Assembly: GCF_024347635.1 (NCBI RefSeq)
Contig: NZ_AP025510.1
Coordinates: 434,001 to 498,000 of the forward strand
Length of the DNA stretch: 64,000 bases
Direction: 5' to 3'
From: Vibrio tasmaniensis
GTDB taxonomy: Bacteria > Pseudomonadota > Gammaproteobacteria > Enterobacterales > Vibrionaceae
Position numbers and translations under genes: made by a program. Position 1 is the stretch's first letter, and the number at the start of each line of letters is the position of its first letter. The notes below the pieces were generated by a model. It made no database searches and was not told where the DNA came from. It saw nothing but the letters and a program-made list of their open reading frames with translations. Below, piece by piece: positions 1 through 9,907 of the stretch.

Positions 1-975
1 AAGGCTATCCATGGCGATTTTCTGTAAGAGTTCGACGGCCTTAATTAGATCATATTTTTACTTTAATTGGTATTATTTATTAGAAAGTCTAACTCTACGA
101 TTAGAGTCTTTTTATTTGTATTTTCTACACCAGTTGTTATTTGAAACGAGCATGCGTTTCACAAACGCATATAGCTTTAAGCTTAGCACTCAAATACTCG
201 AGCTATGCGACGTTGTAAGTCCGGTTAATGAGACTGTTCTGACTCAGCTGTATCCATTCAATATCGAAGTTATATAAGCCTTACAACTCATCCTATGTGC
301 CCTGCGTTTGCAGATGTTTGCTTTATCAAGCGAGTGCACTTTAGTATTAGTTAACAGCCCTTCGTCTACGATACCTGACTTCTGTTTTTATCTGTGAATC
401 TAGAGGGTACTTCTGATGTGTAATTAGGGATCGATCATGGATGTTTCTGCTAAGAGCGCTATAGCCTTTAATGAGGTGACTTCATCCTCTTGTTATGCAT
501 TAAGCTTAAACCACTCTTAATTGTATTGAGGACCCTGTTTGAAAAGTATCTCAAAGGGGAAGTGGATTATATTTCAGGTTGAAGGAGATAGTCGCTAGAT
601 TAAGGGCCCAAATTGGTGCCGGTGGGATACATATGCTAAGAAATAGAGAATTTCTCGTATTCGTGCAGTGATATTTATCATTCAATCAGATCGAGACTCT
701 CTGGCTCTAGGCTCTTAGGAGATATTTACCGGTCTCTTTTCTACTCTGATATGTTTGTTGACTCGATATGAATTAGTTGTGTTGACCACTTTACTCTGAA
801 CATATTGATTTCTTGCTGGTTAGTTCAAGCTATGTTTTGGCTATTGCGACTAATATGAAGCTAGAAGGGCGTTATTGTTCGCTTTGTAAGAATAGACTCA
901 AAAAAAATCATCGGGTGATATTTTAGCGATTATTTTAACAAATAGATAAAGCCTTAAAACCTAATGGGGCGAACT
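1..975. other. Long AT-rich stretch without a supported gene
   Basis: About 970 bases precede the first credible gene. The only open frame (11-277, 88 codons) has a composition and hydrophobic pattern that I do not recognise, and I see no convincing ribosome binding site. No tRNA, rRNA, terminator hairpin or insertion sequence ends were seen. It may be decayed sequence or hold an unseen small RNA; nothing specific can be claimed. Confidence 0.5.
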
Positions 976-1371
976 ATGAAATTAAGCTTTAACTTTGAAG
1001 ATGCCAGTCAGATCTTTGTAGGATCTTTTGCTTTGGCTGTTCCGATTTCTTTTTCCGAAGAAGCCTGGAAGTTAGGGGAGACTTTGCCTACTGCTAATCT
1101 GTTGCTGCTATTTTTATTATCAGCTGTGTTCTTAGGCTTTTATACTTATGAAAGTGTCTTTCAAAAAAATGTTGTTGCGCGCATGCCGGTGTTTATTTTC
1201 AGAATTGTTATTGCTTATGCTATGACGGCGTTGGTAGTTGCTTTGGTACTGACATGTTTGGATAAGTTGCCTCTATTAAGCGATCCAATAGTCTCGTTTA
1301 AACGTGTCGTTGTTATATCAATGCCCGCGTCTATGGGGGCTATTATAGTGGATAGTTTCGATAAAGAGTGA
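976..1371 (+). CDS. Small integral membrane protein, probably DUF2391 family
   Basis: A 131-residue protein of unknown function with about four hydrophobic segments (around residues 10-25, 40-60, 75-100 and 110-125), so an inner-membrane location is likely. The pattern of a first helix followed by a SEEAW motif and then further helices resembles the DUF2391 (TIGR02587) family of short membrane proteins; this is a recollection of the family, not a search result. The start at 976 is preferred over 964 because a GGGGCG stretch sits at a suitable distance upstream. It stands alone, with about 970 bases of non-coding sequence upstream and a tRNA array converging from the other side. No terminator is obvious after it. 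Confidence 0.6.
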   Translation: MKLSFNFEDASQIFVGSFALAVPISFSEEAWKLGETLPTANLLLLFLLSAVFLGFYTYESVFQKNVVARMPVFIFRIVIAYAMTALVVALVLTCLDKLPLLSDPIVSFKRVVVISMPASMGAIIVDSFDKE

Positions 1372-1612
1372 AACCGTATATCACCCAGGTTAAGTCATCA
1401 ACAGAGCCATTCTAGCGCTTATTTGGTTCACTCTTAGATAACACAAGTAGCAAGCTCGCTAGAAAGGTTTCGACATGTCGTTGGGTGATTAAAGCTAAAT
1501 CAAAAGAGTAAGGCCTAATTGTTTTACAAGAAAATTAAGACTGAGAGTTTCTGTACTGAATGAGCGATTAGAAAGGTGAGGGAGATGGAGGCACGCTAGG
1601 ATCTTTAGATGC

Positions 1613-1645
1613 AAAAAAGCCGCATCAATGATGCGGCTTTCTTTA
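1613..1645 (-). terminator. Intrinsic terminator of the first tRNA array
   Basis: The hairpin AAGCCGCATCAATGATGCGGCTTT with A and T tracts on both sides lies just downstream (minus strand) of the last tRNA-Asn gene. The stem is eight base pairs with a four-base loop. Confidence 0.85.
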
Positions 1646-1647
1646 AT

Positions 1648-1723
1648 TGGCTCCCCTTGCAAGACTTGAACTTGCGACATACGGATTAACAGTCCGCCGT
1701 TCTACCAACTGAACTAAAGGGGA
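1648..1723 (-). tRNA. tRNA-Asn (GTT)
   Basis: A 76-base cloverleaf on the minus strand with encoded CCA, acceptor stem TCCCCTT/AAGGGGA, anticodon loop CTGTTAA (anticodon GTT) and T loop TTCAAGT. Last gene of the first array, followed at once by a terminator. Confidence 0.97.
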
Positions 1724-1752
1724 ATTGATTGTTTTATCTCTAATCAAGAGAA

Positions 1753-1828
<76 letters not shown>

Positions 1829-1864
1829 ATCATGTATCAAGAAGCTTACGCTTAATGATTAACT

Positions 1865-1940
1865 TGGCTCCCCTTGCAAGACTTGAACTTGCGACATACG
1901 GATTAACAGTCCGCCGTTCTACCAACTGAACTAAAGGGGA
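1865..1940 (-). tRNA. tRNA-Asn (GTT)
   Basis: Same sequence as the tRNA-Asn at 1648-1723: acceptor TCCCCTT, anticodon GTT, encoded CCA. Confidence 0.97.
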
Positions 1941-1964
1941 ATTATTCTTAAAGCTTTAAAGAAA

Positions 1965-2040
<76 letters not shown>

Positions 2041-2096
2041 ACATGATATTTCTTTGTGCTTTACTGTTGTTGTCTAAGACACCAACAAATAAATTG

Positions 2097-2172
2097 TGGT
2101 GCCCGGAGGCGGAATCGAACCACCGACACGAGGATTTTCAATCCTCTGCTCTACCGACTGAGCTATCCGGGC
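2097..2172 (-). tRNA. tRNA-Phe (GAA), GCCCGGA acceptor form
   Basis: A 76-base tRNA with anticodon loop TTGAAAA (GAA), acceptor stem GCCCGGA/TCCGGGC and encoded CCA. First gene of the first array, about ten bases downstream of the -10 box of a strong promoter. The same sequence recurs as the first gene of the second array (5084-5159). Confidence 0.97.
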
Positions 2173-2182
2173 GACGAGGTGT

Positions 2183-2211
2183 ATTAAACGTGTTTTCGCG
2201 TTCTGGGTCAA
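2183..2211 (-). promoter_or_regulatory. Sigma-70 promoter of the first tRNA array
   Basis: On the minus strand a -35 TTGACC (2206-2211) and a -10 TTTAAT (2183-2188) are separated by 17 bases, ideally placed for the tRNA-Phe at 2172. The layout is nearly the same as the promoter of the second array at 5171-5199. Confidence 0.85.
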
Positions 2212-2353
2212 CATTAAATTGCAAAAAAAGTATTGTTTGATGTTTTTCTATACTTAGTGGGGTGTTTTTGTTCGTTTGGGCTGAAAAGCCTAGGTCTAGC
2301 ATGCTCTAAAAGATAGTAAAACAACGGTTAACTACACTGAATGGGCGTCGAAA

Positions 2354-2384
2354 TAAAAAAAAGCACGTATGAAAACGTGCTTTT
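2354..2384 (-). terminator. Terminator of the chemoreceptor gene
   Basis: Hairpin AAGCACGTATGAAAACGTGCTT flanked by A and T tracts, 25 bases downstream (minus strand) of the chemoreceptor stop codon. Confidence 0.8.
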
Positions 2385-2408
2385 ATATTTAAGAATTTTG
2401 CTGAGAGT

Positions 2409-4034
2409 TTAGTGTTTTACTTCAAACCTATTTACCCAAGTCTCTAATTCGTTAGAAAGAGAAGCTAGAGTTTGAGTGCTGTTATGGCTTTCTGTTACGA
2501 CATCGCTCAATTGGTTACCACTTTCTTCGATCATATTGATACGCTTCGATATATCATCGCTCACCTGAGTCTGCTCAGCAGCTGCTGTTGCGATTTGATG
2601 GCTCATTGATGATATAGACTCTAATGCAATAACAATCTGTTGTAGCGCTTCAGAGGCATTCTGAGACTCTGTCACAGTACTTTCACTCGTCTCTGCACAC
2701 ACATTCATTGTTTGAATGGCGTTACGGGAGCCTTCTTGAAGGTTATTGATCATTAACTGAATCTCTTTGGTGCTCGATTGCGTTCGACCGGCAAGATTAC
2801 GTACTTCATCCGCCACTACTGCAAATCCACGGCCTTGTTCACCAGCACGTGCAGCCTCAATAGCAGCGTTAAGTGCTAACAGGTTAGTTTGCTCTGCGAT
2901 ATCCCCTATAACGTCCAGTACCTTTACAATATTGTTTACGTCGTTATCTAGGTTAGCGACAGCTTCACTCGCAGTACCTAACTGTCCAGCTAGGCCTTGA
3001 ATATTGTCTACTGTGTTGTTAATTAGGTGCTGAGTATGTTGGCTCTGCTTATCGGCCTCATCGGTGTTACGAGCAGTATCGCTAGCTGAATCTGCAACAT
3101 TATTTGCTGAAGACGCCATCTCTGTCATTGCCGTCGCGATCATTTCAGTTGACTGTTGCTGAGTTTCAGTAAGTTGAGCGATAGAACCTGCGCGATCTTC
3201 CACGCGCTGTAATTCGCCTCTCAACGCTAGCATTGAAGAGTTAAGGTTTGAGACTAACTCTGCCAGTGATTGACTCATTTGTTGTACAGCGTGATAGATA
3301 CTGCCTTGCTCAGCTTGAGTATCAAATGATGTTTGGATTTTTCCTTCTGCGACAGCTTGTACTGCTTCTCTTACGTCTTTGGGTTCACCGCCAAGTAGCG
3401 ATAGCATACGTTTAATTGAGATAATCAAGCTTGAAAGAATGACACCAGCAATAACCAAACATAAAATCAGTTGCCATTGTGCTGTTGACCAAAACCTTGC
3501 GTTGACTTCATTGGATCCAATACCTGTACCTACAACCCAACCCCAATGAGGTGTTTTTTCTGCGATGGACAGTTTTTCTTCAATACTTCCGTCAGGTAGT
3601 TTTTGTGTCCAGGTGTACTCGACTATTTGTCCTGTTCTATTGCCAAGTACTCGCTGAATAAGTTGGCCTACGCTATTTCCATCACCATCTTTAAAATCAT
3701 TAAAGCTGGTTCCGTGTAGTTGCGGATCTAAAGGTGTTGCGACAAATGTCATATCTTCATCAGCAACGTATACATATTCATTGTCTTTATAGATGTTGTT
3801 ACGTAGCAGGCGGGTGGCAAGTTGTTTGGCTTGTTGCTCTTCTAGAGTGCCATCAATAGCCATTTTTTCGACTTCAGTAAGAGTGCTGTATGCACTTTTA
3901 AATAGCTCTGTCACGCGAGCTTTGTTGTCTATGTTGCTGGCAACTCTTAAGGTCCATAAACCCGTAGCCGTAAGTGCGAGCAGGGCAATCAAAATGATTC
4001 CCGATAATAAATAAGCTTGCGTTTTTAATTTCAT
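2409..4034 (-). CDS. Methyl-accepting chemotaxis protein with a Cache sensor domain
   Basis: A 541-residue transmembrane chemoreceptor. An N-terminal membrane segment (about residues 8-30) is followed by a periplasmic region (35-185) with single-Cache features such as [12 protein letters not shown] and [10 protein letters not shown], a second membrane segment (about 188-208), a HAMP-like linker and a long coiled-coil signalling domain. The hairpin tip is recognisable from [19 protein letters not shown] and [18 protein letters not shown], the site that contacts CheA and CheW. The ligand is unknown; Cache domains of this kind bind small carboxylates and similar molecules in other proteins. It is a single-gene unit with its own terminator and sits between two tRNA arrays that read in the same direction. 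No integrase or other mobility gene accompanies it. Confidence 0.93.
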   Translation of the reverse strand: MKLKTQAYLLSGIILIALLALTATGLWTLRVASNIDNKARVTELFKSAYSTLTEVEKMAIDGTLEEQQAKQLATRLLRNNIYKDNEYVYVADEDMTFVATPLDPQLHGTSFNDFKDGDGNSVGQLIQRVLGNRTGQIVEYTWTQKLPDGSIEEKLSIAEKTPHWGWVVGTGIGSNEVNARFWSTAQWQLILCLVIAGVILSSLIISIKRMLSLLGGEPKDVREAVQAVAEGKIQTSFDTQAEQGSIYHAVQQMSQSLAELVSNLNSSMLALRGELQRVEDRAGSIAQLTETQQQSTEMIATAMTEMASSANNVADSASDTARNTDEADKQSQHTQHLINNTVDNIQGLAGQLGTASEAVANLDNDVNNIVKVLDVIGDIAEQTNLLALNAAIEAARAGEQGRGFAVVADEVRNLAGRTQSSTKEIQLMINNLQEGSRNAIQTMNVCAETSESTVTESQNASEALQQIVIALESISSMSHQIATAAAEQTQVSDDISKRINMIEESGNQLSDVVTESHNSTQTLASLSNELETWVNRFEVKH

Positions 4035-4318
4035 ATTTCCCCGTGCAGCGATCTAATAATAAGTATGGTGTATCATTCACGAATCTTAAGCTAAGTCGTG
4101 TAGTGCAGGTATCAGAAAGGTATCAAAACATGATGAAGATTAAATTTACGAAGAAAAAAAAGTCCCTAAAAGAACATTTTTTCGCTGTTAAGTGAATAAA
4201 CAGAAGAAAGAGTAATTACTCTATTGAGGGTGGTGGACGTAGTCTATTTACTCGAAGATCATCAAGGTTTAATGTTGGGTTGATGTGTTATTGAATGGCG
4301 TTAACTTTTATTCAAACG
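4035..4318. other. Non-coding gap upstream of the chemoreceptor
   Basis: About 285 bases that must contain the promoter of the chemoreceptor gene (minus strand). It includes an A/T-rich tract with a run of A at 4153-4162. No open frame or structured RNA was recognised. Confidence 0.5.
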
Positions 4319-4351
4319 AAAAAAAGCCAAGTCTCTCGACTTGGCCTTTTT
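4319..4351 (-). terminator. Intrinsic terminator of the second tRNA array
   Basis: Hairpin AAGCCAAGTCTCTCGACTTGGCC... with seven base pairs, A tract on one side and T tract on the other, five bases past the last tRNA-Asn on the minus strand. Confidence 0.85.
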
Positions 4352-4356
4352 GAATG

Positions 4357-4432
4357 TGGCTCCCCTTGCAAGACTTGAACTTGCGACATACGGATTAACA
4401 GTCCGCCGTTCTACCAACTGAACTAAAGGGGA
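4357..4432 (-). tRNA. tRNA-Asn (GTT)
   Basis: 76 bases, anticodon GTT, CCA encoded, same sequence as the other tRNA-Asn copies. Last gene of the second array and part of a 362-base repeated unit. Confidence 0.97.
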
Positions 4433-4488
4433 ATTACTTGTCTTAACATCAGGTCTATGAAGACCATCATTTGTTAAGTACCAAATAA

Positions 4489-4564
4489 TGGTGCCTCGAG
4501 GCGGAATCGAACCACCGACACGCGGATTTTCAATCCGCTGCTCTACCGACTGAGCTATCGAGGC
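4489..4564 (-). tRNA. tRNA-Phe (GAA), GCCTCGA acceptor form
   Basis: Anticodon GAA, but the acceptor stem is GCCTCGA/TCGAGGC and the anticodon stem is GCGGA/TCCGC, whereas the other form has GCCCGGA and GAGGA/TCCTC. The changes are paired, so the fold is kept. Encoded CCA. Confidence 0.97.
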
Positions 4565-4571
4565 AAAAGAA

Positions 4572-4647
<76 letters not shown>

Positions 4648-4718
4648 ACACTAAATTCTTTGCTTTTAAAGAGTAAACTCTCTAGTTAAAACCTCATATA
4701 AAATGAAGTTCTTTAAAA

Positions 4719-4794
4719 TGGCTCCCCTTGCAAGACTTGAACTTGCGACATACGGATTAACAGTCCGCCGTTCTACCAACTGAACTAAAGGGGA
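4719..4794 (-). tRNA. tRNA-Asn (GTT)
   Basis: Copy of the tRNA-Asn at 4357, exactly 362 bases away. Anticodon GTT, CCA encoded. Confidence 0.97.
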
Positions 4795-4850
4795 ATTACT
4801 TGTCTCAACATCAGGTCTATAAAGACCATTATTTGTTAAGTACCAAATAA

Positions 4851-4926
4851 TGGTGCCTCGAGGCGGAATCGAACCACCGACACGCGGATTTTCAATCCGC
4901 TGCTCTACCGACTGAGCTATCGAGGC
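4851..4926 (-). tRNA. tRNA-Phe (GAA), GCCTCGA acceptor form
   Basis: Copy of the tRNA-Phe at 4489, exactly 362 bases away, with the same GCCTCGA acceptor stem and encoded CCA. Confidence 0.97.
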
Positions 4927-4933
4927 AAAAGAA

Positions 4934-5009
<76 letters not shown>

Positions 5010-5083
5010 ACACTAAATTCTTTATGCTTTTGTCCGTGTTGCTACTCCCTGTTAAAGAGTGTTGACACCAACAAATCAAATTG

Positions 5084-5159
5084 TGGTGCCCGGAGGCGGA
5101 ATCGAACCACCGACACGAGGATTTTCAATCCTCTGCTCTACCGACTGAGCTATCCGGGC
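5084..5159 (-). tRNA. tRNA-Phe (GAA), GCCCGGA acceptor form
   Basis: First gene of the second array in transcription order, identical in form to the tRNA-Phe at 2097. Anticodon GAA, CCA encoded, placed directly after the array promoter. Confidence 0.97.
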
Positions 5160-5170
5160 AACGGAGCGCT

Positions 5171-5199
5171 ATTAAACGGATTTTCTGCATAACCGTCAA
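5171..5199 (-). promoter_or_regulatory. Sigma-70 promoter of the second tRNA array
   Basis: Minus-strand -35 TTGACG (5194-5199) and -10 TTTAAT (5171-5176) with a 17-base spacer, about eleven bases before the first tRNA-Phe. Confidence 0.85.
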
Positions 5200-5262
5200 C
5201 ACCTTTTTTGAAAATAACTAAAAAAAACGTTCGTTAGTTGTTTTTTTATTCAAAAGTGAGGC

Positions 5263-6396
5263 TTACGTTTTACCTTGGTTAAAATCTTTCTTGAATTTTG
5301 TTACTTTCTCTAAGTATCGGCGCGACTCTTTATTGGGATGTTTCTTTGTTAGTGCCCAGTAAGCTTGACTCGGTTGCAATGAATTTAAGTCACGCATTGC
5401 TCGCTTTCTATCCTTACTGAAAGTATTGAGCACGCCACCAGTGCCGCCGTTGTATGCAGAGATCATACTGTACTCAAGCGTGGTTGGGTGTTTTACGTCT
5501 TTTAAATAACGATTTTTAAGGATGTAAAAGTATGCGGTGCCTGCATCAATGTTGTTTTCTGGATTGAATAAGTACTCAGGACTTGGTTCTCCAGGTTTCT
5601 TTTTAACGAGCTTAAAGACATCTCGTCCAGCGGTTTTAGGTACCACCTGCATAAGACCATAAGCATTTGCCCAACTCACCGCGTAAGGATTGAAGCTGCT
5701 TTCTGTCTTGATGATTGCATAGATCAAGTCTTCAGGGATGTCATAGCGTTGAGATGCTCGTTGTACTATGTCGGCATACTTATAACTACGTTTGCTCGCA
5801 TGATCTGCCACCATTGGGATTTCGACGTAGTAGGCTTTTTTAAAGTCTACCTCTTTGGTTTTTAGGTTATTGGCGATCAGGTAATCTGCGAATTTGTTAG
5901 CACGCCATGTCCATTGGATGGGCTTTTTCTCTTGGTCTACGACTTGGTTGTAGAGGAAAGGTTGACCTTCTAGCTTTATGCTTTTGGACGAAAATAGATC
6001 GACATGAGCTGGATCATCGGGTGTCAGGAGCGTCGTCATGATCGCATTTTTGAGGTGCTTTTTAGGATCTGTTAAGGAGATGGTTTCTACCGTTATGATA
6101 CCTTGACTGAAGTTAACTTCTGAACGGCTTAGATAATTGTCTATGTATTTCACATAGTTACTCTTACCTGCCATCTTTACTTCACTGCTGCCCCAGCGCT
6201 TTTGGATATTGCCTGAAAAGCTACTAATCAAAGCATCCAACGCCCCAGTATCTTTTTCAAATTGCCCCGGTAGTTCTGCCAAATTACTTACAAACCGGTT
6301 GGTTGGTTCGTAGTTAACATCATAAATGCTTTCGACAAATTCACGACTGCACCCTGTTAACAACATGGCTGTTAGGAAGTAACTTAGCTTTTTCAT
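5263..6396 (-). CDS. mltC: Membrane-bound lytic murein transglycosylase C
   Basis: MltC cleaves the glycan strands of peptidoglycan between MurNAc and GlcNAc, leaving 1,6-anhydroMurNAc ends; it is an outer-membrane lipoprotein. The 377-residue product begins with a lipoprotein signal ending in LLTGC (Cys16 would be lipidated). The N-terminal half (about 20-195) is the MltC-specific domain, and the C-terminal half (about 205-350) is an SLT goose-lysozyme-type domain with the catalytic Glu232 in IIKTESSFNP and the downstream YGLMQV and AYNGG motifs. Length agrees with the family. It follows yggX by 70 bases and mutY further upstream on the same strand, the same order as in E. coli. Confidence 0.96.
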   Translation of the reverse strand: MKKLSYFLTAMLLTGCSREFVESIYDVNYEPTNRFVSNLAELPGQFEKDTGALDALISSFSGNIQKRWGSSEVKMAGKSNYVKYIDNYLSRSEVNFSQGIITVETISLTDPKKHLKNAIMTTLLTPDDPAHVDLFSSKSIKLEGQPFLYNQVVDQEKKPIQWTWRANKFADYLIANNLKTKEVDFKKAYYVEIPMVADHASKRSYKYADIVQRASQRYDIPEDLIYAIIKTESSFNPYAVSWANAYGLMQVVPKTAGRDVFKLVKKKPGEPSPEYLFNPENNIDAGTAYFYILKNRYLKDVKHPTTLEYSMISAYNGGTGGVLNTFSKDRKRAMRDLNSLQPSQAYWALTKKHPNKESRRYLEKVTKFKKDFNQGKT

Positions 6397-6465
6397 AGTT
6401 CCTCATACAAAAATGACATCGCGGCGTAAACCATGATGTCATTAAAATTTATTTAAATAAATGTC

Positions 6466-6738
6466 TTATTCGCTAGGCGGGGTATAGCCATCAATAACGA
6501 CATCTTTACCTTCGAAAAGGAAGTTAACCATCTCAGTTTCAAGAAGTTTACGATGCTCAGGATCCATCATGTTCAGCTTCTTTTCATTGATAAGCATGGT
6601 TTGCTTACTTTGCCATTGTCCCCAAGCTTCTTTAGATACGTTGTCAAAGATACGCTTACCTAGGTCACCCGGGTAAAGTTGAAAATCTAGGCCTTCAGCA
6701 TCTTTTTGAAGGCGAGCACAAAATACAGTGCGGCTCAT
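6466..6738 (-). CDS. yggX: Probable Fe(2+)-trafficking protein YggX
   Basis: A 90-residue cytosolic protein that matches YggX from start to end, beginning [19 protein letters not shown] and with the conserved Cys7 and the motif [16 protein letters not shown]. YggX protects iron-sulfur clusters against oxidation and is linked to iron handling in enterobacteria. It sits 28 bases after mutY, whose product carries a [4Fe-4S] cluster, in the conserved mutY-yggX-mltC operon. Length is normal for the family. Confidence 0.96.
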   Translation of the reverse strand: MSRTVFCARLQKDAEGLDFQLYPGDLGKRIFDNVSKEAWGQWQSKQTMLINEKKLNMMDPEHRKLLETEMVNFLFEGKDVVIDGYTPPSE

Positions 6739-6766
6739 AGTGGTTCCTCTTATCGCGTTCGTTGAT

Positions 6767-7825
6767 TCAAACGTCGTTCAGTTCAAAGGGTAGGCTCTCA
6801 ATAAGCTGCTTTACAGGAGCGGCTAGGCCAATTTCTTCCGGTTTTGATAAGTTATACCAGAGACCTTTAGTCCCTTCCATTATCAAATCTGGTTGTTTAT
6901 CTAATTTTACTAATACAGGCGTGATATCTAAGTGGTAGTGGCTGAAAGTATGTCGAAACGCAATCATGGTCTTGATCGAATCGGTTTCATTGTCTTTGAT
7001 CGAACGAAGGTCTAACTGATGTTCGATCTCTGCGTTTTCATTTTGAGGAAAACAGAATAGTCCTCCCCAGATACCAGATTGAGGGCGTTGTTCGAGCCAT
7101 ACTTGATTGTTGTGGTACAGAATCACAAACCATGTTTCTTTTATCGGTTTTTCTTTCTTAGGCTTCTTGCCAGGGAAATCGAGTTGTCTATCGAGCTTCT
7201 TAGCTTCACACATGCTTTCAATCGGGCATAAGGTACATTTAGGCTTGCTACGAGTACAAACCATCGCACCCATGTCCATCATGGCTTGATTGTACTTATC
7301 AACATCTTGATTGGGAGTGTGTGCTTCTGCGTGCTCCCACAGTTGGTTCTCGACTTTCTTTTGCCCCGGCCAACCTTCTACTGCAAAGCTTCTCGCTAAG
7401 GTGCGTTTGACGTTGCCATCAAGAATCGCATGAGGGAGTTTATGTACAGAAGACAGCACTGCTGCGGCAGTTGAGCGCCCAATACCTGGTAGTGCGTTCA
7501 TTTCTTCGATAGAAAGCGGAAACTCACCACCGTATTGCTCGGCAACAATCTTGGCAGCTTTGTGCAAGTTACGAGCTCGCGCGTAATAGCCAAGCCCTGT
7601 CCATAAGTGCAGCACCTCATCTTGTTCGGCGTTCGCTAGGTCAATAACCGTTGGAAAGCGTTCTAAAAAGCGCTGGTAGTATGGAATCACCGTGGCCACT
7701 TGAGTCTGCTGAAGCATGATTTCAGATAGCCAAACGGTGTAGGCGGTTTTGTTTTGTTGCCATGGTAATTCTTTACGCCCAAAGGCGTCATACCACTTTA
7801 ATATGGCGGTTGCGAAAGGAGTCAC
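6767..7825 (-). CDS. mutY: Adenine DNA glycosylase MutY
   Basis: MutY removes adenine mispaired with 8-oxoguanine. The 352-residue protein has the catalytic Glu35 in [13 protein letters not shown], a helix-hairpin-helix ([12 protein letters not shown], about 112-123), the catalytic Asp136 in LDGNVKR and the four cluster ligands Cys190, Cys197, Cys200 and Cys206 (C-x6-C-x2-C-x5-C). The C-terminal part (about 225-350) is the NUDIX-like domain that recognises 8-oxoguanine, including [18 protein letters not shown]. First gene of the mutY-yggX-mltC operon and divergent from trmB. Confidence 0.97.
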   Translation of the reverse strand: MTPFATAILKWYDAFGRKELPWQQNKTAYTVWLSEIMLQQTQVATVIPYYQRFLERFPTVIDLANAEQDEVLHLWTGLGYYARARNLHKAAKIVAEQYGGEFPLSIEEMNALPGIGRSTAAAVLSSVHKLPHAILDGNVKRTLARSFAVEGWPGQKKVENQLWEHAEAHTPNQDVDKYNQAMMDMGAMVCTRSKPKCTLCPIESMCEAKKLDRQLDFPGKKPKKEKPIKETWFVILYHNNQVWLEQRPQSGIWGGLFCFPQNENAEIEHQLDLRSIKDNETDSIKTMIAFRHTFSHYHLDITPVLVKLDKQPDLIMEGTKGLWYNLSKPEEIGLAAPVKQLIESLPFELNDV

Positions 7826-7990
7826 GACATGCTCTATGCTTTGCTATTATTAGGAGTGAAATTGCACCACACTTACGGTTGGATGTAAAACAGACAAATT
7901 GTGTGGGAATTTATCCACGGAAAGACTTGCACCGGAGGCAATTCTTTGGATAATCCCCGCTTTGATTAATCAATGTGCAGGCAAAAATCA

Positions 7991-8710
7991 ATGAGTGAAG
8001 TGACCACTAACGAATATACTGAAGACGGTAAACTGGTTCGTAAGATCCGTAGTTTTGTTCGCCGCGAAGGCCGCTTAACAAAAGGCCAAGAAAACGCGAT
8101 GAACGAATGTTGGCCAACAATGGGTATCGACTACAACCCAGAACTTCTTAATTGGAAAGAAGTGTTTGGCAACGACAACCCTGTTGTACTAGAAATTGGC
8201 TTCGGTATGGGTGCATCACTGGTTGAAATGGCAAAGAATGCGCCTGAGAAAAACTTCTTAGGTATTGAAGTTCACAGCCCAGGTGTTGGTGCGTGTTTAG
8301 GTACAGCTCGCGATGCTGGCGTAACTAACCTGCGTGTAATGTGTCACGATGCAGTAGAAGTATTTGAACACATGATCCCAGACAGCAGCCTGCATACACT
8401 GCAACTGTTCTTCCCTGACCCATGGCATAAAGCTCGTCACCACAAACGTCGTATCGTTAAGGCTGAGTTTGCAGAGATGGTTCGCGGTAAGCTGCAACTT
8501 GATACTGGTATTTTCCACATGGCAACAGACTGGGAAAACTACGCAGAACATATGATTGAAGTGATGAACGTAGCTCCAGGTTTCGAGAATATCGCTGAAG
8601 ATGGTGATTACATCCCTCGTCCGGATGAGCGCCCGCTAACTAAGTTTGAAGCTCGTGGCCACCGTTTAGGTCATGGTGTTTGGGACATTAAGTTCAAGCG
8701 TACTAAGTAA
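7991..8710 (+). CDS. trmB: tRNA (guanine-N7)-methyltransferase TrmB
   Basis: TrmB makes m7G46 in tRNA using S-adenosylmethionine. The product from the ATG at 7991 is 239 residues, the usual length; the start at 7973 would add MCRQKS without parallel in the family. The SAM-binding motif is [16 protein letters not shown] (about residues 63-78), and the RNA-binding and catalytic signature [15 protein letters not shown] follows near residue 145. The gene is divergent from mutY, with 165 bases between them, and has its own terminator at 8778-8809. Confidence 0.96.
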   Translation: MSEVTTNEYTEDGKLVRKIRSFVRREGRLTKGQENAMNECWPTMGIDYNPELLNWKEVFGNDNPVVLEIGFGMGASLVEMAKNAPEKNFLGIEVHSPGVGACLGTARDAGVTNLRVMCHDAVEVFEHMIPDSSLHTLQLFFPDPWHKARHHKRRIVKAEFAEMVRGKLQLDTGIFHMATDWENYAEHMIEVMNVAPGFENIAEDGDYIPRPDERPLTKFEARGHRLGHGVWDIKFKRTK

Positions 8711-8777
8711 TTCTGAATCAAATTAAGTGAAGGTGAATCCGACTTAGGATTAACCCCTACACTTTATGGGATTGATA

Positions 8778-8809
8778 AAAGCCAACATTATTGTAGTGTT
8801 GGCTTTTTT
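8778..8809 (+). terminator. Terminator after trmB
   Basis: AAAGCCAACATTATTGTAGTGTTGGCTTTTTT forms a nine-base-pair stem followed by six T, about 70 bases after the trmB stop. Confidence 0.85.
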
Positions 8810-8897
8810 GTCCTTAGGCTTTTATTGCGATAAAGGTTTAAGGACAGAAAGTAATGTCGTACCCCCTACAAAAATAACAATAAAGAAGTAAGCACAC

Positions 8898-9818
8898 ATG
8901 AAACCAACTCAAGCTATTTTGGCCGAGATTTTAGATGAAGTTCGCCCTTTAATTGGTCAGGGAAAGGTCGCTGATTATATTCCTGCATTGGCTCGTGTAT
9001 CGAACCAGAAATTGGCGATTGCGGTATACACCAATGAAGGTGAAGTCATTCAAGCTGGCGATGCTGATGAAGCCTTTTCCGTGCAATCAATCTCTAAAGC
9101 TTTAAGCCTGACGTTGGCGATGGTGTTGTATAAGCCGGAAGAAATTTGGCAACGCGTTGGAAAGGAGCCTTCAGGACAAGCCTTTAACTCGATGATTCAG
9201 CTTGAGATGGAACACGGCATCCCTCGTAACCCGTTTATTAATGCTGGCGCGATTGTCGTTGCTGACTTATTACAAAGCCGTCTATCAGCACCAAGACACC
9301 GTTTATTAGAATTTGTCCGTCAGCTATCAGGTGATACACATATCGTGTATGACAAGGTTGTGGCAGCTTCTGAGATGATGCACAGCGATCGTAATGCTGC
9401 TATCGCTTATTTGATGCGTTCATTTGGTAATTTTGAGAACGATGTTATCCCCGTACTCAACAATTACTTTCATGCTTGTGCGCTTAAAATGACCTGTGTG
9501 GATTTGGCGAAGACCTTTAGCTATTTGGCAAACAAAGGTGTGTCAGTTCAGACCAAGAAAGAGATCATCACGCCAGTTCAAACCAAACAGCTGAATGCTT
9601 TACTTGCGACATGTGGTTTGTACGATGGGGCGGGAGAGTTTGCATATCGTGTTGGTATGCCAGGAAAGTCTGGTGTCGGTGGCGGGATTATTGCGATTGT
9701 TCCTGGCGAAATGACGATCGCGGTGTGGTCTCCAGAACTGGACGCATCGGGTAATTCACTGGCGGGAACTCAGGCGCTAGAGTTGCTTTCAGAGCGAATT
9801 GGTCGTTCTATTTTCTAA
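8898..9818 (+). CDS. glsA: Glutaminase
   Basis: A 306-residue serine-dependent beta-lactamase-fold glutaminase that converts L-glutamine to glutamate and ammonia. The catalytic S-x-x-K motif lies in [14 protein letters not shown] (about residues 62-75), and the family motifs [10 protein letters not shown] and [12 protein letters not shown] (substrate and oxyanion regions) are present. Length fits the GlsA/GlsB family. It is a single-gene unit between trmB and the hemW operon. The last codon and stop lie inside a run of the 7-base repeat TTCTAAG. A terminator follows at 9861. Confidence 0.95.
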   Translation: MKPTQAILAEILDEVRPLIGQGKVADYIPALARVSNQKLAIAVYTNEGEVIQAGDADEAFSVQSISKALSLTLAMVLYKPEEIWQRVGKEPSGQAFNSMIQLEMEHGIPRNPFINAGAIVVADLLQSRLSAPRHRLLEFVRQLSGDTHIVYDKVVAASEMMHSDRNAAIAYLMRSFGNFENDVIPVLNNYFHACALKMTCVDLAKTFSYLANKGVSVQTKKEIITPVQTKQLNALLATCGLYDGAGEFAYRVGMPGKSGVGGGIIAIVPGEMTIAVWSPELDASGNSLAGTQALELLSERIGRSIF

Positions 9819-9854
9819 GTTCTAAGTTCTAAGTTCTAAGTCCTAAGTTCTAAG
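9813..9854 (+). repeat. Six copies of the heptamer TTCTAAG at the glsA stop codon
   Basis: Six units in a row, one with a single change (TCCTAAG). The first unit contains the TAA stop codon of glsA. Confidence 0.95.
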
Positions 9855-9860
9855 TCCGAC

Positions 9861-9890
9861 AAAAAAGCCTCTCGTGATGAGAGGCTTTTT
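9861..9890. terminator. Bidirectional terminator between glsA and hemW
   Basis: AAAAAAGCCTCTCGTGATGAGAGGCTTTTT is a hairpin with A and T tracts on the two sides; it can serve glsA (plus) and the convergent hemW operon (minus). Confidence 0.88.
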
Positions 9891-9907
9891 GCATTCTAGT
9901 GTTCGAA

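Noticed and set aside
11..277. 88-codon open frame at the left end
   Set aside because: No ribosome binding site, no recognisable domain and a composition like random AT-rich sequence.
1495..1680. 61-codon minus-strand frame
   Set aside because: It runs through the terminator and into a tRNA-Asn gene; the overlap makes a protein unlikely.
2043..2240. 65-codon plus-strand frame
   Set aside because: It is the antisense of a tRNA-Phe gene and its promoter.
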